Positions 26,945-36,284 of a stretch of 64,000 nt of DNA are shown in pieces. Each line of letters begins with the position of its first letter. The first letter of the stretch is position 1. The notes below the pieces were generated by a model. The model saw only the letters and a program-made list of their open reading frames with translations. It had not been told where the DNA came from and ran no database searches. The stretch comes from Prevotella sp. (GTDB lineage: Bacteria > Bacteroidota > Bacteroidia > Bacteroidales > Bacteroidaceae): NCBI GenBank assembly GCA_021636625.1, contig JAJWLX010000007.1, positions 36,377-100,376 on the forward strand, read 5' to 3'. Position numbers and translations under genes: made by a program.

Positions 26945-27068
26945 CTAAAAAGTAAAGAGATAGCGTAGGATTGCTTCTCTTTTTTAGGTTATATTAAATT
27001 AAAATGAAGGATGTTGTAGAAAAATAAGCATTAGGATGGGATATTTATTACGTCGCCACGTATGAAAT

Positions 27069-27108
27069 ATTACGTCCCGACGTAGGAATTCCTGCGTCGG
27101 GACGTAAT
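27069..27108. repeat. 40-base palindrome ATTACGTCCCGACG...CGTCGGGACGTAAT
   Basis: The two 20-base arms are complementary apart from one position, centred on GGAATTCC. A diverged half-copy (TTACGTCGCCACGTATGAAA) lies just before it at 27048-27067. It stands between the ends of two minus-strand units and could act as a terminator hairpin for the ABC genes, but there is no U-tract; a dispersed palindromic repeat is as likely. Confidence 0.7.
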
Positions 27109-27141
27109 AAAAAGGGGGTAAAATGTAATTGCGGTATGTAT

Positions 27142-27894
27142 TTATACATTCAGAAAATGCTCTTCCAGTTTTTCTCTTGGCATATCTGCCGTATCATGAT
27201 AATGCAGGTGCTGGTTTACACAGGCGATATGCTTCACGTTATTGAGCACTTCGGCTACATCGTGACTGACGATGATGATGGCGCACTCCTTGTTGATCTG
27301 CTCCAGCATCTCGTACATCTGCTTTTGGAATCGGCGGTCGATGTAGGTGTTAGGCTCATCGAGAATCACGACATCGGGCTTTGATACGATGGCACGGGCG
27401 AGGAGCACTCGCTGAAGCTGACCGCCGCTGAGGGCAGCGATGTGTCGGTCTTTGAATTCCGTCAGCTGCATGCGCTCCAGGGTATCGAGCACCTGCTGGT
27501 GCTGCGCTTGGGTGTATCGTGAAAAGAGACCTTTGGTCTTGCTGAGTCCGGCAAGTACAACTTCATATACAGAGATAGGAAACTGCTTGTCGAGCTGGTT
27601 GTATTGTGGGAGATATCCCATCGAAATCTCCTTTGTTTCTTCAACTTTTGTTTCGCCGTTTTCATCAAGAACCGTTTCCCCGCTCTCATCTTTCACTTTT
27701 CTGAAGTATCTGATGGTTCCTTCCGTAGGTTTCATCAGTCCCAGAATGAGGCGCATGAGAGTAGTCTTGCCACCACCGTTTGGTCCGATGATGCCAAGAT
27801 AATCGTCTTGATATACGGTGAGATTTACGTCGCTGAGCACCTGCTTGCCGTTATATCCGGCAGAAAGGTGCTCTATTTTTATGATTGGAGTCAT
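27142..27894 (-). CDS. Metal ABC transporter ATP-binding protein
   Basis: About 250 residues. Walker A is GPNGGGKTT, the signature LSGGQLQRV, Walker B VVILDEPN, and a SHD switch histidine follows. The sequence resembles ZnuC/MntB-type ATPases. ATG 27894 (MTPIIKIEHLSAGYNG) is preferred over 27921, which would overlap the preceding gene. An acidic insert (residues about 70-90, rich in Glu and Asp) after the Walker A region is unusual. The substrate-binding lipoprotein lies directly upstream, but no permease gene is present. Confidence 0.9.
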   Translation of the reverse strand: MTPIIKIEHLSAGYNGKQVLSDVNLTVYQDDYLGIIGPNGGGKTTLMRLILGLMKPTEGTIRYFRKVKDESGETVLDENGETKVEETKEISMGYLPQYNQLDKQFPISVYEVVLAGLSKTKGLFSRYTQAQHQQVLDTLERMQLTEFKDRHIAALSGGQLQRVLLARAIVSKPDVVILDEPNTYIDRRFQKQMYEMLEQINKECAIIIVSHDVAEVLNNVKHIACVNQHLHYHDTADMPREKLEEHFLNV

Positions 27895-27907
27895 ATGATT
27901 GTAGTTT

Positions 27908-28807
27908 TTACTTCCCAACAACGATTTTCTTGCCCTGTACCGCTGCTGCCGCTTCCTGCATCGCCCTGTTCCAGTCGCCCTGCAATGGATTGATATTCAT
28001 TGGCTTGGTGTGGCTTTCGTTGATGAAAGTAGTGGTATTGCGGTTGGCAAATTCTGCTTGTATCAGGCAGAACTTGATATTCTCTTTTCGGGCTCTCTCT
28101 ATGAGGCTCTTCAGCTGGGAGGCACTAGGCTCCCTGCCTTCTTCCTCTATGGCAAGCTGCTCCAGCTGGTAGTCACGGGCAAAGTAGGTGAGGATAGGGT
28201 GATAGATCACAAACTTGCGTACCAGGTCTGGGTCCTTTTTGAAGCTCTCCTTGATGGTGCTGTCTCTCTTGTCGATGATGTTGAGCAGCGACTGATAGTT
28301 CTTCTCGAAGAACGCCTTGTGCTTTGGCTCCAGTTCGCAAAGCGCCTTGAGGATGTTGCTGGCTATGATGCGGGCGTTGCTGCAACTCATCCATACGTGT
28401 GGGTCGATGTTGCCACCCGGAGTCTTGGCAGGCTTGATGCCCACGGAAGTATCTATCACTTTCATATCTGGAGCGTTGTCCTGCAGCTTCTTCATCCAGG
28501 TCTGCTCAAAGCCGATGCTGCCCACTTTCAGATAGAGGGCACTCTTCGATAGTTCCATCATCTGCTGGGCGTATGGCTCGTAAGTCTCCGGGTTGTTTCC
28601 ATTCGGTACCATCACGTTGACATCCACCTTGCCTTTGGCAATTTGATCTACGAAATACTTGTAGGGGGAAATCGTAACTGTAACCGTAACCGTACCCGCA
28701 GGCTTCTCAGTTCCGGAAGTCTTTCCCGAATCAGCCTGTTTCTGAGGTGTACCCTTGCATCCGGCAAGAATGACACATAATATAATAAGGTATAGAAATC
28801 TCTTCAT
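27908..28807 (-). CDS. Metal ABC transporter substrate-binding lipoprotein (ZnuA-like)
   Basis: A 299-residue cluster A-I binding protein. The N-terminus ends in VILAGCKG, a lipobox, so it is lipid-anchored after cleavage before Cys. The fold-specific PNGNNPETYEPYAQQM and DPHVWMSCSN give two sites where metal ligands are expected; the first, normally PHxYE with His, has no His here. Zinc or manganese is the likely ligand. It is followed 13 bases later by the ATPase gene. Confidence 0.88.
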   Translation of the reverse strand: MKRFLYLIILCVILAGCKGTPQKQADSGKTSGTEKPAGTVTVTVTISPYKYFVDQIAKGKVDVNVMVPNGNNPETYEPYAQQMMELSKSALYLKVGSIGFEQTWMKKLQDNAPDMKVIDTSVGIKPAKTPGGNIDPHVWMSCSNARIIASNILKALCELEPKHKAFFEKNYQSLLNIIDKRDSTIKESFKKDPDLVRKFVIYHPILTYFARDYQLEQLAIEEEGREPSASQLKSLIERARKENIKFCLIQAEFANRNTTTFINESHTKPMNINPLQGDWNRAMQEAAAAVQGKKIVVGK

Positions 28808-28816
28808 ATTATTAAA

Positions 28817-28859
28817 AATCTGCTTATGTTATAATCTGCTTATGTTATAATCTCCTTAT
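28817..28859. repeat. Tandem repeat, 16-base unit
   Basis: AATCTGCTTATGTTAT occurs twice without a gap (28817-28832, 28833-28848), followed by a partial third unit AATCTCCTTAT. It lies between the ZnuA-like gene start and the end of the YqaA-like gene. Copy number could vary between strains. Confidence 0.85.
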
Positions 28860-28863
28860 ATGT

Positions 28864-29316
28864 TTATACGATGAAGCTGAGACCATAAACCAATAGGATA
28901 TATCTCAGCACTTTTCCGATGGTGATGCTGATGGTAGAGATGATGATATTGGCTCTTGTCAGCCCCAGCACGATGGTGATGGCGCTTCCCAAAATCGGGA
29001 TGAAGGCGAAGAAGCCCATCCAGGCACCTCTATCAGCCATGAATCTTTCTGCCTGATCCAGTTTTTCCTTCTTCACGTGCAGATATTTCTCTATCCATTC
29101 CATTTTGCCCAGTCTGCCCACGCCATAGTTGAACAGCGAACCCAATACATTTCCTATGCTGCCATATATCACCAGAGGGATGGGATCCAGTCCTGCTGCC
29201 TGCAAGCCCGACATCACTACCTCGCTGCTGAAAGGAAAGAAGCTGCCGGCAAGAAATGCGGAAACTAGCATGCCCCAATAGCCCCAGTTGATTAAAAAGT
29301 CTATTATGTAACCCAT
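28864..29316 (-). CDS. YqaA/DedA-family membrane protein
   Basis: A 150-residue inner-membrane protein with VTT (SNARE-associated) domain features: FLAGSFFPFSSEVVMSGLQA, GNVLGSLFNYGVGRLG and WMGFFAFIPILGSAITIVLG. DedA-type proteins take part in lipid-carrier or phospholipid flipping and membrane homeostasis; the short YqaA type is less studied. Probably separated from the ABC genes only by a short tandem repeat. Confidence 0.85.
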   Translation of the reverse strand: MGYIIDFLINWGYWGMLVSAFLAGSFFPFSSEVVMSGLQAAGLDPIPLVIYGSIGNVLGSLFNYGVGRLGKMEWIEKYLHVKKEKLDQAERFMADRGAWMGFFAFIPILGSAITIVLGLTRANIIISTISITIGKVLRYILLVYGLSFIV

Positions 29317-29350
29317 TGAATATTATTTGTTTAACCTACCTGATTAGAAG

Positions 29351-29474
29351 TTAAAGAAGTTAAGGAGTTAAAGGAGTTATCGCTCCCTACGGTCGCTGAG
29401 GAGTTAAGACAATAGTCTTTTTGGCATAGTTTCTAAGCAGCAAGACATACGTCTTAACTCCTTAACTCCTTTAA
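29351..29474. repeat. Complex repeat with stem GGAGTTAAGAC / GTCTTAACTCC
   Basis: Several TTAA(A/G)GGAGTTA units at 29351-29379 are followed by GGAGTTAAGAC (29400-29410) and, after 40 bases, by its exact reverse complement (29451-29461), continuing TTAACTCCTTTAA. The whole block can fold into nested hairpins. It lies between two minus-strand genes and resembles a small dispersed palindromic repeat more than a plain terminator. Confidence 0.7.
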
Positions 29475-29507
29475 TTTCCTGATATGCGAATGTTCGGTGA
29501 ATCAATC

Positions 29508-30470
29508 TTATCCCTGAATGGCCTGCGGCAATACCGTTTCCGGAATGAAGATATTGTATAGCAATATCAATACCATGATGACCAGCGCCGAGATAAAGAC
29601 GATGTTCGCCAGCTTTCCCTTAGTGTAGGTGATGAAGTGAGCGGTGAGTGGTGCCGTATTTACAATCATGATGCTGCTCAACTCCTTGATATGCTGAGGC
29701 TGCAGGATGATGAAGGCAAGACTCACATAGTTGATCAGAATGAATGTATTGTAGATCATTCGGGTACGGATCTTATCTGCATAAGAGGTATGCAGGAAGT
29801 GTATGCTGCCCAATGTGCTCAGGATGATGAGGAACAGGAGATTCACCACCTCGTGGTCGGTAACCTGCGAATAATCGAACAGATCATGATAGTTAATGAA
29901 TTCTGCAAAATGACTGATCAGTCCATCGATTTTATTGGTGTAGGCGAAGTAACCCGCTGAGAACCAGTACGGCATGATGAGACCGATGATAGATGCAAAG
30001 AAGTTTCGGATGCTGAAGGAATTGGTGAATACCATCATCATCAGCCACAGGAAGGGCAGGAAATATCCTACCTGGATGAACACCATTGAGGCGAGTCCTA
30101 CGCAGAAGAAGGCATAGAAGGTCCATCCTGCCGCCCGCCTGTCCTGGTAACTGTTCCAGATGATGAGGTAGAAGGCGATGGAGCACATCGTCACGATGCT
30201 TGCCTTGAAGGAGGGTGTAGGCAGAGAGGTCATGGTGATGAACACCAGGAAACTGCAGGACACCATTCGGCTGTAGGTTCGCATCAGGGAATTATGGTTG
30301 TTGAGCTCCACCATCAGCAGGGTAGAGAGAATGGTGAAGGCGAACTGCACCCAAATGTTAGCTACTAAAAAACCTACAGCAACCCATACCAAGGCGGCAA
30401 GGGTTGCTGTTACAGGTAGAGCGTAGCGGCTAGCCGCCACTTTATTTTGAAAAGTTTTCTTTCTTAACAT
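29508..30470 (-). CDS. Conserved multi-pass membrane protein of unknown function
   Basis: A 320-residue integral membrane protein with about ten hydrophobic segments and a basic N-terminus (MLRKKTFQNKVAASRYALPV). It resembles a Bacteroidales-specific membrane family seen next to purine genes. No catalytic motif is visible. It follows purD by 26 bases on the same strand, so it is probably cotranscribed with it. Confidence 0.72.
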   Translation of the reverse strand: MLRKKTFQNKVAASRYALPVTATLAALVWVAVGFLVANIWVQFAFTILSTLLMVELNNHNSLMRTYSRMVSCSFLVFITMTSLPTPSFKASIVTMCSIAFYLIIWNSYQDRRAAGWTFYAFFCVGLASMVFIQVGYFLPFLWLMMMVFTNSFSIRNFFASIIGLIMPYWFSAGYFAYTNKIDGLISHFAEFINYHDLFDYSQVTDHEVVNLLFLIILSTLGSIHFLHTSYADKIRTRMIYNTFILINYVSLAFIILQPQHIKELSSIMIVNTAPLTAHFITYTKGKLANIVFISALVIMVLILLYNIFIPETVLPQAIQG

Positions 30471-30496
30471 TATCCGTTAAAATTAAGCTTTTGCCC

Positions 30497-31765
30497 TTAA
30501 AGATCCTGTCCGATATCAGAGCGGAAGTACTTGTCTGTGAACTGGATCTTCTGAGCCTCGGCAAAGCTCTTCTTCAGAGCCTCTTCCTTATCCTTGCCGT
30601 AGCTGCTTACGCAGATTACACGGCCGCCATTGGTTACAACCTCTCCATCCTTCATGGCTGTACCAGAGTGGAAAACTACAGAACCTTCCACATCATTGAT
30701 ACCCTGGATAGGATAACCCTTCTTGTAAGCTTCTGGATAACCACCGCTTACGAGCATCACGCAGACAGCTGCACGCTCATCAAACTCGATGCTGCGCTTG
30801 TCAAGATCGCCGGCAGCTACACCCTCGAAGAGATCCACGATGTCGCTCTTCAGGCGGAGCATCACGCTCTCTGTCTCTGGGTCACCCATACGGCAGTTGT
30901 ACTCGATAACCATAGGCTCGCCCTCTACATTGATCAGACCGAAGAAGATGAAGCCCTTGTAGTCGATGTTCTCCTCTGCCAGACCCTCTACGGTAGGACG
31001 TATGATGCGCTCATCCACCTTCTGCATCCACTCCTTGGTTGCGAATGGCACAGGGGTAACGCTACCCATACCGCCGGTGTTCAGACCGGTATCGTGCTCG
31101 CCGATGCGCTTGTAATCCTTAGCCTCTGGCAGAATCTTGTAGTTCTTGCCGTCGGTCAATACGAATACAGAGCACTCGATGCCGCTGAGGAATTCCTCGA
31201 TAACTACGCGTGCAGAAGCGTTGCCGAACATACCGCCGAGCATCTCCTTGAACTCCTTCTTAGCTTCTTCCAGGGTAGGGAGGATGAGAACACCCTTACC
31301 GGCGCACAAGCCGTCAGCCTTCAATACGTATGGAGCCTTCAGAGTCTCCAGGAACTTCAAGCCTTCTTCTACGTGCTCGCCGTCGAAAGTCTCATACTGA
31401 GCTGTCGGAATGTTGTGGCGCTTCATAAACTGCTTGGCGAAGTCCTTGCTTCCTTCCAGCACGGCACCAGCCTTTGATGGACCAATCACAGGGATGTTCT
31501 GGGTGCGAGGGTCTGCCTTGAAGTCATCATAGACACCCTTTACCAGTGGGTCTTCCGGACCTACTACCACCATATCAACACCGTTCTCGACAGCGAAGTT
31601 CTTGAGCGCCTCGAAGTCGTCAGCCTTGATATTCACATTCTCGCCGACATTCTGCGTACCGGCATTGCCAGGAGCGATAAAGAGTTTCTCACACTTCTCG
31701 CTCTGAGCGATTTTCCAAGCTAAGGCGTGCTCGCGGCCACCGCCTCCTAACAATAATATTTTCAT
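30497..31765 (-). CDS. purD: Phosphoribosylamine-glycine ligase
   Basis: A 422-residue ATP-grasp enzyme for the second step of purine synthesis, joining glycine to phosphoribosylamine. It starts MKILLLGGGGREHALAWKIA and has GPEDPLVKG, GPSKAGAVLEGSKDFAKQFM, KADGLCAGKGV and YNCRMGDPETE, all standard PurD motifs. The length is normal. Transcribed from the promoter at 31884-31914 and followed by the membrane gene at 29508. Confidence 0.98.
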   Translation of the reverse strand: MKILLLGGGGREHALAWKIAQSEKCEKLFIAPGNAGTQNVGENVNIKADDFEALKNFAVENGVDMVVVGPEDPLVKGVYDDFKADPRTQNIPVIGPSKAGAVLEGSKDFAKQFMKRHNIPTAQYETFDGEHVEEGLKFLETLKAPYVLKADGLCAGKGVLILPTLEEAKKEFKEMLGGMFGNASARVVIEEFLSGIECSVFVLTDGKNYKILPEAKDYKRIGEHDTGLNTGGMGSVTPVPFATKEWMQKVDERIIRPTVEGLAEENIDYKGFIFFGLINVEGEPMVIEYNCRMGDPETESVMLRLKSDIVDLFEGVAAGDLDKRSIEFDERAAVCVMLVSGGYPEAYKKGYPIQGINDVEGSVVFHSGTAMKDGEVVTNGGRVICVSSYGKDKEEALKKSFAEAQKIQFTDKYFRSDIGQDL

Positions 31766-31883
31766 CGTAGTTACGTTTAATAATTCTTCTATTACATGTT
31801 ACAATCAGGATATTGGTCTTCTCCTTCTTTTACAATCAGGATAGATATTTACTCCTTTTTGCATCCAAATTTCTAATTTGCTG

Positions 31884-31914
31884 CAAAATTACTAAATTTC
31901 AGCGAACTATACAA
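31884..31914 (-). promoter_or_regulatory. Promoter of purD
   Basis: On the minus strand TTG (31912-31914), 20 bases, TAATTTTG (31884-31891), matching the phylum consensus. It leaves a leader of about 110 bases before the purD ATG; the leader contains a direct repeat of TACAATCAGGATA. Confidence 0.75.
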
Positions 31915-31932
31915 GCAAAAAGCCTAAAATCT

Positions 31933-33033
31933 TTATCGCATATAGTTCTTATAGATTTCATAATAGATATCTGGCCATCCGTAGATGGCTATCCTCTCCA
32001 GTTCCTTGTAGAGTTCCGGTATGTCATCTATCAGCTTCACCAGGTCGGGATTGTATCGGGTTCCTGCGCCTTCTCTCAGCTCTCCCATCACTTTTTCGAA
32101 GCTCTTTTCCTGCTTGTAGTTTCTGCCTACTCGCTCGGTGGCAGCCTGCATGCAGTCGCACAGGGTTATGATGTCTATCATGAAGCGGTAAGGCGACTTG
32201 GTGTTGTCGAAGTCGCTTGGATAGCCTCCCTTGCCGTTGTACCATTTATGATGTCCCAGCGTGGTATCGTGGTAGTATTTCAGCTCCTGCGATATCTTCA
32301 GGTATTTCAGTCCCATTCGGGGATGCATTCTGATGATTCTTCGCTCCTCATCGGTCAGCTGGCGATAGTCGTTGTTTATCACGCTTACGATACTGTTCTT
32401 GCCTATGTCGTGACAGAGTGCAGCTTGGGTGATGAAGTGGATGAGCTGTCTCTGATGGAGCCTTACCTGCCATTTGCTGCTGATGTCCAGTTTTCCTACC
32501 AGCAGTTCCCGCCGGTGCCTGATGATGGCTTTCATCATGGCTTCTGCAAGTCGTGCCACGTGGGTAGAGTGGGCGTAGGTGGTAACCTGGGTTGCCACGT
32601 TCAGTTCCATCACGAATTCTATTCTTTCCTCATCGCTCAGGTATTTGATGAGTCGGGGATAGGTGCTCACATATTCCAGCGTCTGATTATACTGTGTGGA
32701 GTTCTGCTGGTCTTTGCGATGTCTGAACATCCTGATAATATCTTTGCAGAATGTCCTAATGTACTTTTTTTTGTAATTGTTAGAAACCCTTGCCGTATCT
32801 ACGATGAATGCCAGATTGGTGTAGTGATTCATCAGCGAATTGAAGGCACTTTCTCCCAGTGCCTTTTGTCTGGTGAGCGGTTTGATCTGCGTTCTGTATA
32901 TTTCCTTGGCTTCTTTCAAGGCTGTTCTTGTCTTGATTTCTCCCATTTTTAGCTTCATGACGATGAGATTGAACTTCGATGAGGCGCTGAGTCCTACGGT
33001 ATCCGGATACTGACTTGTCACCCGTTTTACCAT
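31933..33033 (-). CDS. HD-GYP domain phosphohydrolase (probably the 3' part of a split gene)
   Basis: A 366-residue frame with HSTHVARLAE (about 155-164), LCHDIGKNSIVSVINND (H208, D209) and HHKWYNGKGGYP (261-272), the full HD-GYP metal and GYP signature. HD-GYP enzymes break down c-di-GMP or related cyclic dinucleotides. The ATG at 33033 is probably not the true start: the frame stays open for another 30 codons upstream and encodes sensible sequence (RVRGIYLINPELIDKAEGEA), running back into the end of the TPR-like gene at 33087. One added base in the AAAA at about 33108 would join both into a single protein of about 650 residues with a signal peptide. Confidence 0.85.
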   Translation of the reverse strand: MVKRVTSQYPDTVGLSASSKFNLIVMKLKMGEIKTRTALKEAKEIYRTQIKPLTRQKALGESAFNSLMNHYTNLAFIVDTARVSNNYKKKYIRTFCKDIIRMFRHRKDQQNSTQYNQTLEYVSTYPRLIKYLSDEERIEFVMELNVATQVTTYAHSTHVARLAEAMMKAIIRHRRELLVGKLDISSKWQVRLHQRQLIHFITQAALCHDIGKNSIVSVINNDYRQLTDEERRIIRMHPRMGLKYLKISQELKYYHDTTLGHHKWYNGKGGYPSDFDNTKSPYRFMIDIITLCDCMQAATERVGRNYKQEKSFEKVMGELREGAGTRYNPDLVKLIDDIPELYKELERIAIYGWPDIYYEIYKNYMR

Positions 33034-33086
33034 AGCCTCTCCTTCAGCTTTGTCTATAAGTTCTGGATTGATGAGATAGATTCCTC

Positions 33087-33893
33087 TTACTCTAAGTCTC
33101 TGCCTTTTATGCGGTTAATCCATTGCTGCCTTCTCTTTTCGGGTATTTCCAGCTCTTCAGCCGTATGATTTCTTGCCAGTTCTTCCAGCTTTTCGTATCT
33201 TTCCTTCAGTTTTTTCAGGGGTTGGATATGGTGGAGTGTCCATGTAGATAGGCACAGATCCTGTAGGGCATAGCCGTACAGACCCAGTTCTTCTGATGTA
33301 TGGCAGTGTGCTGTGTCGGCTACGTATGCGATGCAATCGTATGCTTTTTTCAAAGTCTCGATGTCTCTGTTCAGCTTCCATTTCAGGTAATAGGATGCCC
33401 CCTTCCAGCTCATGGCTCTCAGGAAATAGTAGTTCTGGTCCGGGCGGTTCTTGAAGTTCCTGATCAGGATGTCGGTAACCCTGTTCGTGATGAAGGGATC
33501 AGACAGGGCATAGGCGTAGTTGCGAAAGAAATGCACATTCAGACTGTCGTAGGCAGCATCCGGCAGAATGGTCTCCTTCGTCGTATCTGCCATATCGGTT
33601 TCGAAATAATCTGCAATGCTGTTCAGCAGCTTCACGTTCTCATGATAGATCTGATGGTTCTTCTGGCTTCTTGCCATAAAGAATTTTACCCACTGGTCGT
33701 GGTCGTGGATGCGGAAGATGCTGTCGTTGTAGCGATTGTAGGTGATGCGGTTTTGGGACAGCTTATCAAAGATAAATTTGAAGTCGGGGATGTTCTGTTT
33801 AGAAACAAGAAACTCTTTACCTGCCACTTGCAGGTGGCAGGCAAAGAGTATGGTGGTAATCAATATAATTATTTTTCTCGTTTTGTTTATCAT
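33087..33893 (-). CDS. Exported TPR-like helical protein (probably the 5' part of a split gene)
   Basis: A 268-residue frame. The N-terminus (KTRKIIILITTILFACHLQV) is a signal peptide. The rest is helical, with repeats of TPR character (LNRDIETLKKAYDCIAYVAD, ELGLYGYALQDLCLSTWTL). It has no known motif of its own. Its last codons overlap the open frame of the HD-GYP gene in the -1 phase, so the two are likely one sensor protein with a periplasmic helical part, interrupted by a one-base change. Confidence 0.68.
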   Translation of the reverse strand: MINKTRKIIILITTILFACHLQVAGKEFLVSKQNIPDFKFIFDKLSQNRITYNRYNDSIFRIHDHDQWVKFFMARSQKNHQIYHENVKLLNSIADYFETDMADTTKETILPDAAYDSLNVHFFRNYAYALSDPFITNRVTDILIRNFKNRPDQNYYFLRAMSWKGASYYLKWKLNRDIETLKKAYDCIAYVADTAHCHTSEELGLYGYALQDLCLSTWTLHHIQPLKKLKERYEKLEELARNHTAEELEIPEKRRQQWINRIKGRDLE

Positions 33894-33957
33894 CTTTTTG
33901 TTCCGAAGATTTGTTTTACTTCAGATAGAGTCTCTTATACATTTAAATTTTTCTCTC

Positions 33958-36258
33958 TTACTTCAGGTAGTCGAAGAAGTAGTTGCTGATTCTTTCGTGC
34001 AGGTGAGTGCTCTGATGACCTCGCATGTTGTGAGGCTCACCTGGATATACGAAGAAATCTGGCTGGGTACCTGCTGCGATACAAGCCTTCAGGAAGGTGA
34101 GGCAGTGCTGTGGCACCACGGTCACATCGTTCAAGCCCTGGATAATCTGCAGCTTACCCTTCAGGTTCTTAGCCTGATAGAGCAGGGATGTCTTCTTGTA
34201 ACCCTCTGGGTTGGTCTGTGGGGTATCCATATAGCGCTCGCCATACATCACCTCGTACCAGTGCCAGTCGATTACCGGACCGCCTGCTACGCCTACCTTG
34301 AACACATCAGGGTGGTTGGTCATCAGCGAGATGGTCATGAATCCGCCGAAGCTCCAGCCGTGAACGCCAATCTTGTCAGCATCTACGTAAGGAAGCGTCT
34401 TCAGATATTCCACGCCCTTCATCTGGTCTTGCATCTCAATCTGTCCGAGCTGGCGGAAGGTAGCCTGCTCGAAAGCCTTGCCACGGTTCTCGCTTCCACG
34501 GTTGTCGAGGATGAAGAGCAGATAGCCCTTTTCTGCCATGTAGGTTTCCCAACCACGGCTAGAGTAGTTCCAGCGGGCATCTACGTTGTGGGCATGAGGT
34601 CCACCATATACATATATAATGGTAGGATACTTCTTGTTTGGATCGAAGTTCACCGGTTTCACCATTCTCCAGTAGAGGTCTGTTTCGCCATCGGCAGCCT
34701 TGATGGTACCGCAGCTGTATTCAGGCACGTTGTAGCCCTTCCAAGGGTTCTCGGCAGTGAAGTAAGCGGTGCGCTTGCCGTTCTCGGTATTCACGAGGGC
34801 AATTTTGCGAGGCACGGTAGGAGTAGAGTAGTTGTCGAAGACATACTGTCCGTTCTCGCTCAAAGTGGCGCTGTGCCATCCCTTGCCGCAATCATCTACC
34901 AGCGTACGCTTGCCGGTTTTTGTATCTACGGCAAAGATGTTTCTCTGGATAGGCGATTTCTCGTTGGATGCGATGATGATACTCTTGCGCTTGCTGTTGA
35001 AACCGAGCACTTCCATCACTTCCCATTTGCCGGAAGTCAACTGCCGGATTTCAAGTGATTCTGTATTGCTTGCCATGCGGCTTCCGTGCTTGCCCAGGGT
35101 GCAGATGTAGAGATGGTTGTAACCATCCTTGCGGCTCTGCATGATGAAGCTGTTGCTGTCCCAAGGCAGGAACTGGATAGGATGACATGGTTCTACATAT
35201 TTCTCATCGGTCTCGCGATAGAGTTCGCCTGTCTTCTCGCCGGTTTCTGCATTGTAGGCAGTCAGACGGCAGTCGTTCTGGTCGCGGTTCAGTTCGAACA
35301 TATAGATGGTCTTGCTGTCCGGACTCCATGCGATGTTGGTAAAGTAGCGGTCGGTTGGATCGCCAGCCTTCAGATAGATGGTCTTGCCGGTCATGCAGTC
35401 GAACACGCCTACGGTTACCTTGTGCGATGTCTCGCCAGCCATCGGATACTTGTCTGGTGCAGGCTTGGCGCAGCAGGTCTGGGTTTCAGGATGATTGAAG
35501 TAATCAATCTCCGGGATATCCACCTGTGGATAATCCGTCACCATGCTCTGGTCCATGCGATAGAAGGCGAGCAGTTTGCCGTTAGGGCTCCAGAAGGTAC
35601 CCTTGCTGATGCCGAACTCATCGCGGTGAACACTCTGACCATATACGATAGAGCGGCTGCCGTCTGTAGAGATCTGGAAATCGTGAGACTTCTTCTCTCT
35701 TGTCATGGCATTGTTGGTCACGTCGAAGGTGCGCACATAGAGGTTGCTGCCCTTCAGATAGGCGAATGCATTCTGCTGTGCGTTAGCCTCGAGGAGGTTC
35801 TCGCCATCTTCAAACTCCATCTCGCTCAGCAGCTTATGCTTCTTGAAGTCGATGGTGTAGGTCTTGCTGCCGTTGCTTACCATCACGATGCTCTTTCCTG
35901 CAAAAGGGAACTGAGCGTTGTAGAGGGCTCTTACCTTGATGTCCTTGGTAGGAGCAATCCACTGGTTGATATCGTTGATACCGAAGAGTTTTGTCTCCTT
36001 TCCGGTAGTCTTGTTTACGAGATAGCATGCCTCGATATCCTGATGGATGAGTTCATTTCCCCACCAGGTGCACCAGCGGTTCTTTGCCACCATGTTGCGA
36101 TAGTTGTTGCCACCGAAGTTCAGGTCTTCCAGTGTGAAGGCTTTCTCGCCCTTCTGCGCAGGAACTACGCCCTGAGCCTGTATCTCGGTTGCATTCATTG
36201 CCATCATGGAAATCATAGCTGCCAAAGATAATTTATAAATTGATTTCTTAAGATTCAT
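33958..36258 (-). CDS. S9-family dipeptidyl peptidase (DPP4-like), exported
   Basis: About 766 residues from ATG 36258, after a leader in which the frame happens to stay open to 36312. A signal peptide (KLSLAAMISMMAMNATEIQA) is followed by a beta-propeller domain (DPP_IV_N) and a C-terminal alpha/beta hydrolase. The nucleophile lies in HGWSFGGFMT (S636), with D711 in GLNDVTVVP and H743 in GEPHNMR. Such enzymes remove dipeptides after proline or alanine in the periplasm. Monocistronic by appearance. Confidence 0.93.
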   Translation of the reverse strand: MNLKKSIYKLSLAAMISMMAMNATEIQAQGVVPAQKGEKAFTLEDLNFGGNNYRNMVAKNRWCTWWGNELIHQDIEACYLVNKTTGKETKLFGINDINQWIAPTKDIKVRALYNAQFPFAGKSIVMVSNGSKTYTIDFKKHKLLSEMEFEDGENLLEANAQQNAFAYLKGSNLYVRTFDVTNNAMTREKKSHDFQISTDGSRSIVYGQSVHRDEFGISKGTFWSPNGKLLAFYRMDQSMVTDYPQVDIPEIDYFNHPETQTCCAKPAPDKYPMAGETSHKVTVGVFDCMTGKTIYLKAGDPTDRYFTNIAWSPDSKTIYMFELNRDQNDCRLTAYNAETGEKTGELYRETDEKYVEPCHPIQFLPWDSNSFIMQSRKDGYNHLYICTLGKHGSRMASNTESLEIRQLTSGKWEVMEVLGFNSKRKSIIIASNEKSPIQRNIFAVDTKTGKRTLVDDCGKGWHSATLSENGQYVFDNYSTPTVPRKIALVNTENGKRTAYFTAENPWKGYNVPEYSCGTIKAADGETDLYWRMVKPVNFDPNKKYPTIIYVYGGPHAHNVDARWNYSSRGWETYMAEKGYLLFILDNRGSENRGKAFEQATFRQLGQIEMQDQMKGVEYLKTLPYVDADKIGVHGWSFGGFMTISLMTNHPDVFKVGVAGGPVIDWHWYEVMYGERYMDTPQTNPEGYKKTSLLYQAKNLKGKLQIIQGLNDVTVVPQHCLTFLKACIAAGTQPDFFVYPGEPHNMRGHQSTHLHERISNYFFDYLK

Positions 36259-36284
36259 CTTTGTTATTTTCTTGTTTTTTATTT

